Assembly: GCA_013151025.1 (NCBI GenBank) | Contig: JAADJC010000025.1 | Coordinates: forward strand, 1 to 34,631 | Source: Acidobacteriota bacterium | GTDB taxonomy: Bacteria; Acidobacteriota; Holophagae; Thermotomaculales; Thermotomaculaceae | Reading direction: 5' to 3' | Length of the DNA stretch: 34,631 nt | Shown here: positions 32,090 to 34,631 of the stretch, in pieces | Layout of the letters: each line of letters opens with the position of its first letter | Numbering within the stretch: the first letter of the stretch is position 1 | Notes under the pieces: generated by a model | Told to the model about the DNA's origin: nothing | Database searches by the model: none | What the model saw: the letters and a program-made list of their open reading frames with translations, nothing else | Made by a program: the position numbers and the translations under genes

Positions 32090-33713
32090 AAAACGATTCA
32101 TTTTCATAAACGGTACATTTTTTGTAGGAACTTGTCTTCTCACAACAATTGCATTACTTTCACCGCAATCCGGTACATCTGTCACTGTGGCCCTGATAGC
32201 CGCGCCTGTGCTTCTGCTGCTCTCCATCTCTATCAGTACATGGATTTTTTTACGGGAAATCCGGTTAAGAAAGATGGAAATGGAAATGCTCCGGCATGCT
32301 GTTGAAGGTCAATTCCCGGGAAACGACATCGGACAATCCGGCGAACTAATCGAATTGCTTATGCTCCTTAGGGAAGAAAACTCTCGTATTCACCGCATCC
32401 TGACAGATCACGGAGAAACCTCCACCCTTGTCGGTATGAACTTGGAGCGGGTAATCCGACTGACCGATCGAATGGCACTGTTCATTGGAGATGTGGATAA
32501 GCTTGCCAGCAAAATCCAACACTTATATCAAAGAATAGAAAATTCTCTTCTGCAGGCCGACAAGCAGGAAGACCTGTCAGAAACTATTCTCAAAATTCGA
32601 TTTGAGCTGGACCATTTTAATGAAGCCCCATCCTCAATGCTGAACCTGCTGAAAAAAGTATATTCCAGCTGCCGGCAGAACCGTGAAGCATTTATGGCAG
32701 CTCAAGAGGGCTTCCTTGGAACACAGTCTGTGATGGCTGAAGGAGAAATCAGCATTATTTTGAAGCAGCAGGAAACCGTACAGCAGATCAACAACTCTGT
32801 TCAGAACCTCGAAGAAACCCTCCAAAATGGGGAAACAGCACTTCAATCGGGTGAAAAAGTCCTCCGGGAAATAACTGCCCGTTTTCTAAGCTTTTCCAGT
32901 GAAATGAGTGAAGTTCAGGGTCTCGCAAACAAACTTCCGGAACAAATTCATAGCCTTTCCGCACTGATCACAGAGCTGGAAGATGTTCATGAGAAAAGTA
33001 AGATTCTTGCTTTGAATGCAGCCATTTACGCAGGGGATTCAGGAGAAGAGGGAAAGGGATTCAGCACCATTGCCAGGGAAATGAAGACCATTACAGAGTC
33101 CGCAGAAATTCTCCAGCACCAGCTACAACAAGGACTTAACCAATTGGAAAAAACAATTCTTCACACCATCGGGGGGATGGCGCAGTTGATTGCTACACAA
33201 AATTCCATCGAAAAATTCTCTCAGGAGGGACAGGAAATATACAATTCCAACATATCAAATCAGAATACTGCCAGGAAAACCAGGGACATTCTCTCCCATG
33301 CCCTTCACCGTCTGGAAGAATTCCTGGATTCGCATGAGAAAACTGCACGGGAAAGACAGAACAATTTGGCCCGGACAATGGCTGCTGCCCGGAAATCTCA
33401 GCAGGAAAGTGAAGACGAAAGAACATTAAAATTTCAGATCGACAATATGGTCATCGAATCTGCTCACTTCTCCGAAAAAATTGAAAACGAGTTGCCAAAC
33501 CTTCTTGATGCAGTTGGTGGTATTCTCGATGAAGTTTCTGCTTTTCAGGATCAATTTCTACAGATTCGAAACACTCTTTCCGCTTTTACAGATCCCGGGA
33601 TTATTCAAACATTGAAAGAACTGAAACAGGCAATTGGAGGAAACGAGATCCAACTTCTCCGTGCATCGACCAATCTGCTGCGTAAAATGAAAACTAATAT
33701 TCCATCAAATTAA
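32076..33713 (+). CDS. membrane chemoreceptor-like protein with divergent signalling tip
   Basis: 545 aa, start at ATG 32076, inside the end of the diguanylate cyclase gene (an upstream in-frame start at 31968 would overlap far more and is rejected). Two membrane segments (about 8-28 and 36-58) with only a very short outside loop, so no periplasmic sensor domain. The rest is long helical coiled coil. Residues 309-340 (KILALNAAIYAGDSGEEGKG) match the methyl-accepting protein hairpin tip, but the usual AAIEAARAGE becomes AAIYAGDSGE. That suggests altered contact with CheA/CheW or a separate role. Its likely partner is the adjacent diguanylate cyclase. Confidence 0.85.
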   Translation: MKLPEKRFIFINGTFFVGTCLLTTIALLSPQSGTSVTVALIAAPVLLLLSISISTWIFLREIRLRKMEMEMLRHAVEGQFPGNDIGQSGELIELLMLLREENSRIHRILTDHGETSTLVGMNLERVIRLTDRMALFIGDVDKLASKIQHLYQRIENSLLQADKQEDLSETILKIRFELDHFNEAPSSMLNLLKKVYSSCRQNREAFMAAQEGFLGTQSVMAEGEISIILKQQETVQQINNSVQNLEETLQNGETALQSGEKVLREITARFLSFSSEMSEVQGLANKLPEQIHSLSALITELEDVHEKSKILALNAAIYAGDSGEEGKGFSTIAREMKTITESAEILQHQLQQGLNQLEKTILHTIGGMAQLIATQNSIEKFSQEGQEIYNSNISNQNTARKTRDILSHALHRLEEFLDSHEKTARERQNNLARTMAAARKSQQESEDERTLKFQIDNMVIESAHFSEKIENELPNLLDAVGGILDEVSAFQDQFLQIRNTLSAFTDPGIIQTLKELKQAIGGNEIQLLRASTNLLRKMKTNIPSN

Positions 33714-33731
33714 TCACTAAAGGAGAATAAT

Positions 33732-34202
33732 ATGTACAACAAAGTCACCCTGATTGGTAGAGCCGGCACAGATGCCGAAGTCCGTTATACCCAGAATCAG
33801 AGTAAAGTGGTAAAGTTCCGGATGGCCACCAGTCGTTACTGGAATGATAACTCCGGAGTTCGCCAGGAAAAAACCGAATGGCACAACGTGGTGTGCTGGG
33901 GATACCTGGCGGATCGTGCTGAAAAAATGGTGACAAAGGGATCCCTGATTATGGTGGAAGGCTCCATAGAATACTCAAACTGGCAAGACAGCGACGGTAT
34001 CAAACACTATCGAACAGATATCCGTGCCCTTACTCTCCTGATGCTCTCCGCCAAACGTTCAGGTGGTGCGCCAGGCCCACAAGGACCCCCTTCAGACACG
34101 ACTGAGCCGGCTCCTTCATCCAATCCACAGCCCACCTCAACTGACTTTGTAGACGACATTGAGGTTCCCAAGAGTGATCTGGAGGATGATATTCCCTTCT
34201 GA
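33732..34202 (+). CDS. ssb: single-stranded DNA-binding protein
   Basis: 156 aa. The N-terminal OB-fold covers 1 to about 108 (MYNKVTLIGRAG start, EWHNVVCWGYLAD inside). A Pro/Gly/Ser-rich linker and the acidic tip DDIPF, which recruits partner proteins in the family, end it. AAAGGAG seven bases before the ATG. It ends the long operon and is followed by a period-6 inverted repeat. Confidence 0.95.
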   Translation: MYNKVTLIGRAGTDAEVRYTQNQSKVVKFRMATSRYWNDNSGVRQEKTEWHNVVCWGYLADRAEKMVTKGSLIMVEGSIEYSNWQDSDGIKHYRTDIRALTLLMLSAKRSGGAPGPQGPPSDTTEPAPSSNPQPTSTDFVDDIEVPKSDLEDDIPF

Positions 34203-34219
34203 GATAAGTAGAAGACAAG

Positions 34220-34313
34220 ATTAAGGTTAAGTTCGAGTTTAAGTCCAGATGAGATTGAGAAAAGACGGGGAACCTATTCATTTTCCCCACTCAAACTCAA
34301 ACTTAAACTCAAA
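34220..34313. repeat. inverted period-6 word arrays after ssb
   Basis: ATTAAG, GTTAAG, TTCGAG, TTTAAG (34220-34243) face ACTCAA, ACTCAA, ACTTAA, ACTCAA (34290-34313). 34229-34244 pairs with 34302-34317 at 15 of 16 positions, with an inner GGGGAA/TTCCCC stem (34268-34273 with 34284-34289). May fold the 3' end of the ssb transcript. Confidence 0.7.
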
Positions 34314-34324
34314 CTTGTTTTCCT

Positions 34325-34348
34325 CCGGAAAACTTCCGGGGAGTTTTC
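34325..34348 (+). promoter_or_regulatory. two mutually exclusive hairpins before the sigma-factor gene
   Basis: CCGGAA-AAC-TTCCGG (34325-34339) and GAAAACT-TCCGGGG-AGTTTTC (34328-34348) share bases and cannot form together. They lie about 16 bases before the GGGAGGA ribosome site of the sigma-factor gene. No T-run follows. Confidence 0.45.
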
Positions 34349-34377
34349 TGCGTCAATAGAAACGGGAGGAAATAGAT

Positions 34378-34631
34378 TTGGAATTTGAAGCCATTGCCCG
34401 TCAATATTCCGGCATGTTGTATCGCCACATTCACCGAATGGTGGGGAACCGGGAAGATGCACAGGATATCCTACAGGATGTATTGCTGCTGATTTTCAGG
34501 AAGCTCCACACCTTCCGGGGAGATGCCAGTATGAAAACCTGGGTATTTCGCATCGCATCCAACCGAGCGATAGACTTTATCCGACAATCTCGCCGTCGTC
34601 CTACAGAAGCCCTGGATGAAAGACTATCCAC
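34378..34631 (+). CDS. ECF-type RNA polymerase sigma factor, cut by window edge
   Basis: An open frame of 84 codons running off the window. It starts at TTG 34378 with GGGAGGA seven bases upstream, so the TTG start is well supported. The protein shows the region 2 pattern of ECF sigma factors: YRHIHRMVGNREDAQDILQ (core-binding helix), then a VLLLIFRKLHTFRG stretch and TWVFRIASNRAIDFIRQ (promoter -10 recognition). Region 4 lies outside. Whether an anti-sigma factor follows cannot be seen. Confidence 0.85.
   Translation, partial: MEFEAIARQYSGMLYRHIHRMVGNREDAQDILQDVLLLIFRKLHTFRGDASMKTWVFRIASNRAIDFIRQSRRRPTEALDERLS

Overview
The window is a chromosomal stretch of a Gram-negative-type bacterium with roughly 50% GC by eye. 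Supporting signs are a Tat-type lipoprotein signal, a second lipoprotein, an outer-membrane beta-barrel protein ending in Phe, several signal peptides, a sigma-54 activator and a zinc/manganese ABC importer. Codon use and base composition are mostly even. The 428-985 ORF and the 18121-18714 gene look richer in AT. No rRNA, tRNA, phage, IS or CRISPR was recognised. The phylum cannot be fixed from the sequence alone.

Layout. 1-985 (-): the N-terminal part of an ABC ATPase and an upstream unknown ORF. 1166-4233 (+): M48 metallopeptidase with a TPR-like tail, secreted beta-propeller protein, dimethylarginine dimethylaminohydrolase. 4587-6981 (-): outer-membrane protein, trpB, and a previously unlisted 21-residue leader peptide with two Trp codons, an intrinsic terminator and a good promoter. 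7307-14041 (+): two acyl-CoA dehydrogenases, then tlyA-nadK-alpha-glucan phosphorylase. 14146-15205 (+): YdcH-like protein and phosphatidylserine synthase. 15515-17892 (-): metal ABC importer. 18121-20221 (-): FmdE-like protein, YpsA-like protein, exonuclease III. 20338-23001 (+): exported C1 peptidase and an isocitrate/isopropylmalate dehydrogenase homologue. 23329-34202 (+): a long, tightly packed run of sigma-54 regulator, pyrE, ClC protein, alr, truA, coiled-coil lipoprotein, multi-receiver diguanylate cyclase, divergent chemoreceptor-like protein and ssb. It is followed by the start of an ECF sigma factor at a TTG codon.

The most unusual part of the window lies between the genes. Most gaps carry degenerate short-word arrays of fixed period (5, 6, 7, 8 or 9 bases), usually at 3' ends of genes and often as long inverted repeats. 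Three copies share one architecture: a hairpin CGGCGC-NNN-GCGCCG, two bases, then five 7-base units beginning with TG or TC. Two further copies use other hairpin sequences and face each other between the divergent trp and acyl-CoA dehydrogenase promoters. I consider this repeat family, together with the trpB leader/attenuator, the two observations most worth checking.

Gene teamwork. Lipid or branched-acid oxidation (acyl-CoA dehydrogenases), glycogen turnover (phosphorylase), NADP supply (NAD kinase), cell-wall precursor supply (alr), pyrimidine synthesis (pyrE) and c-di-GMP or chemoreceptor-type signalling are represented. Most of this is housekeeping, with no island boundary visible.
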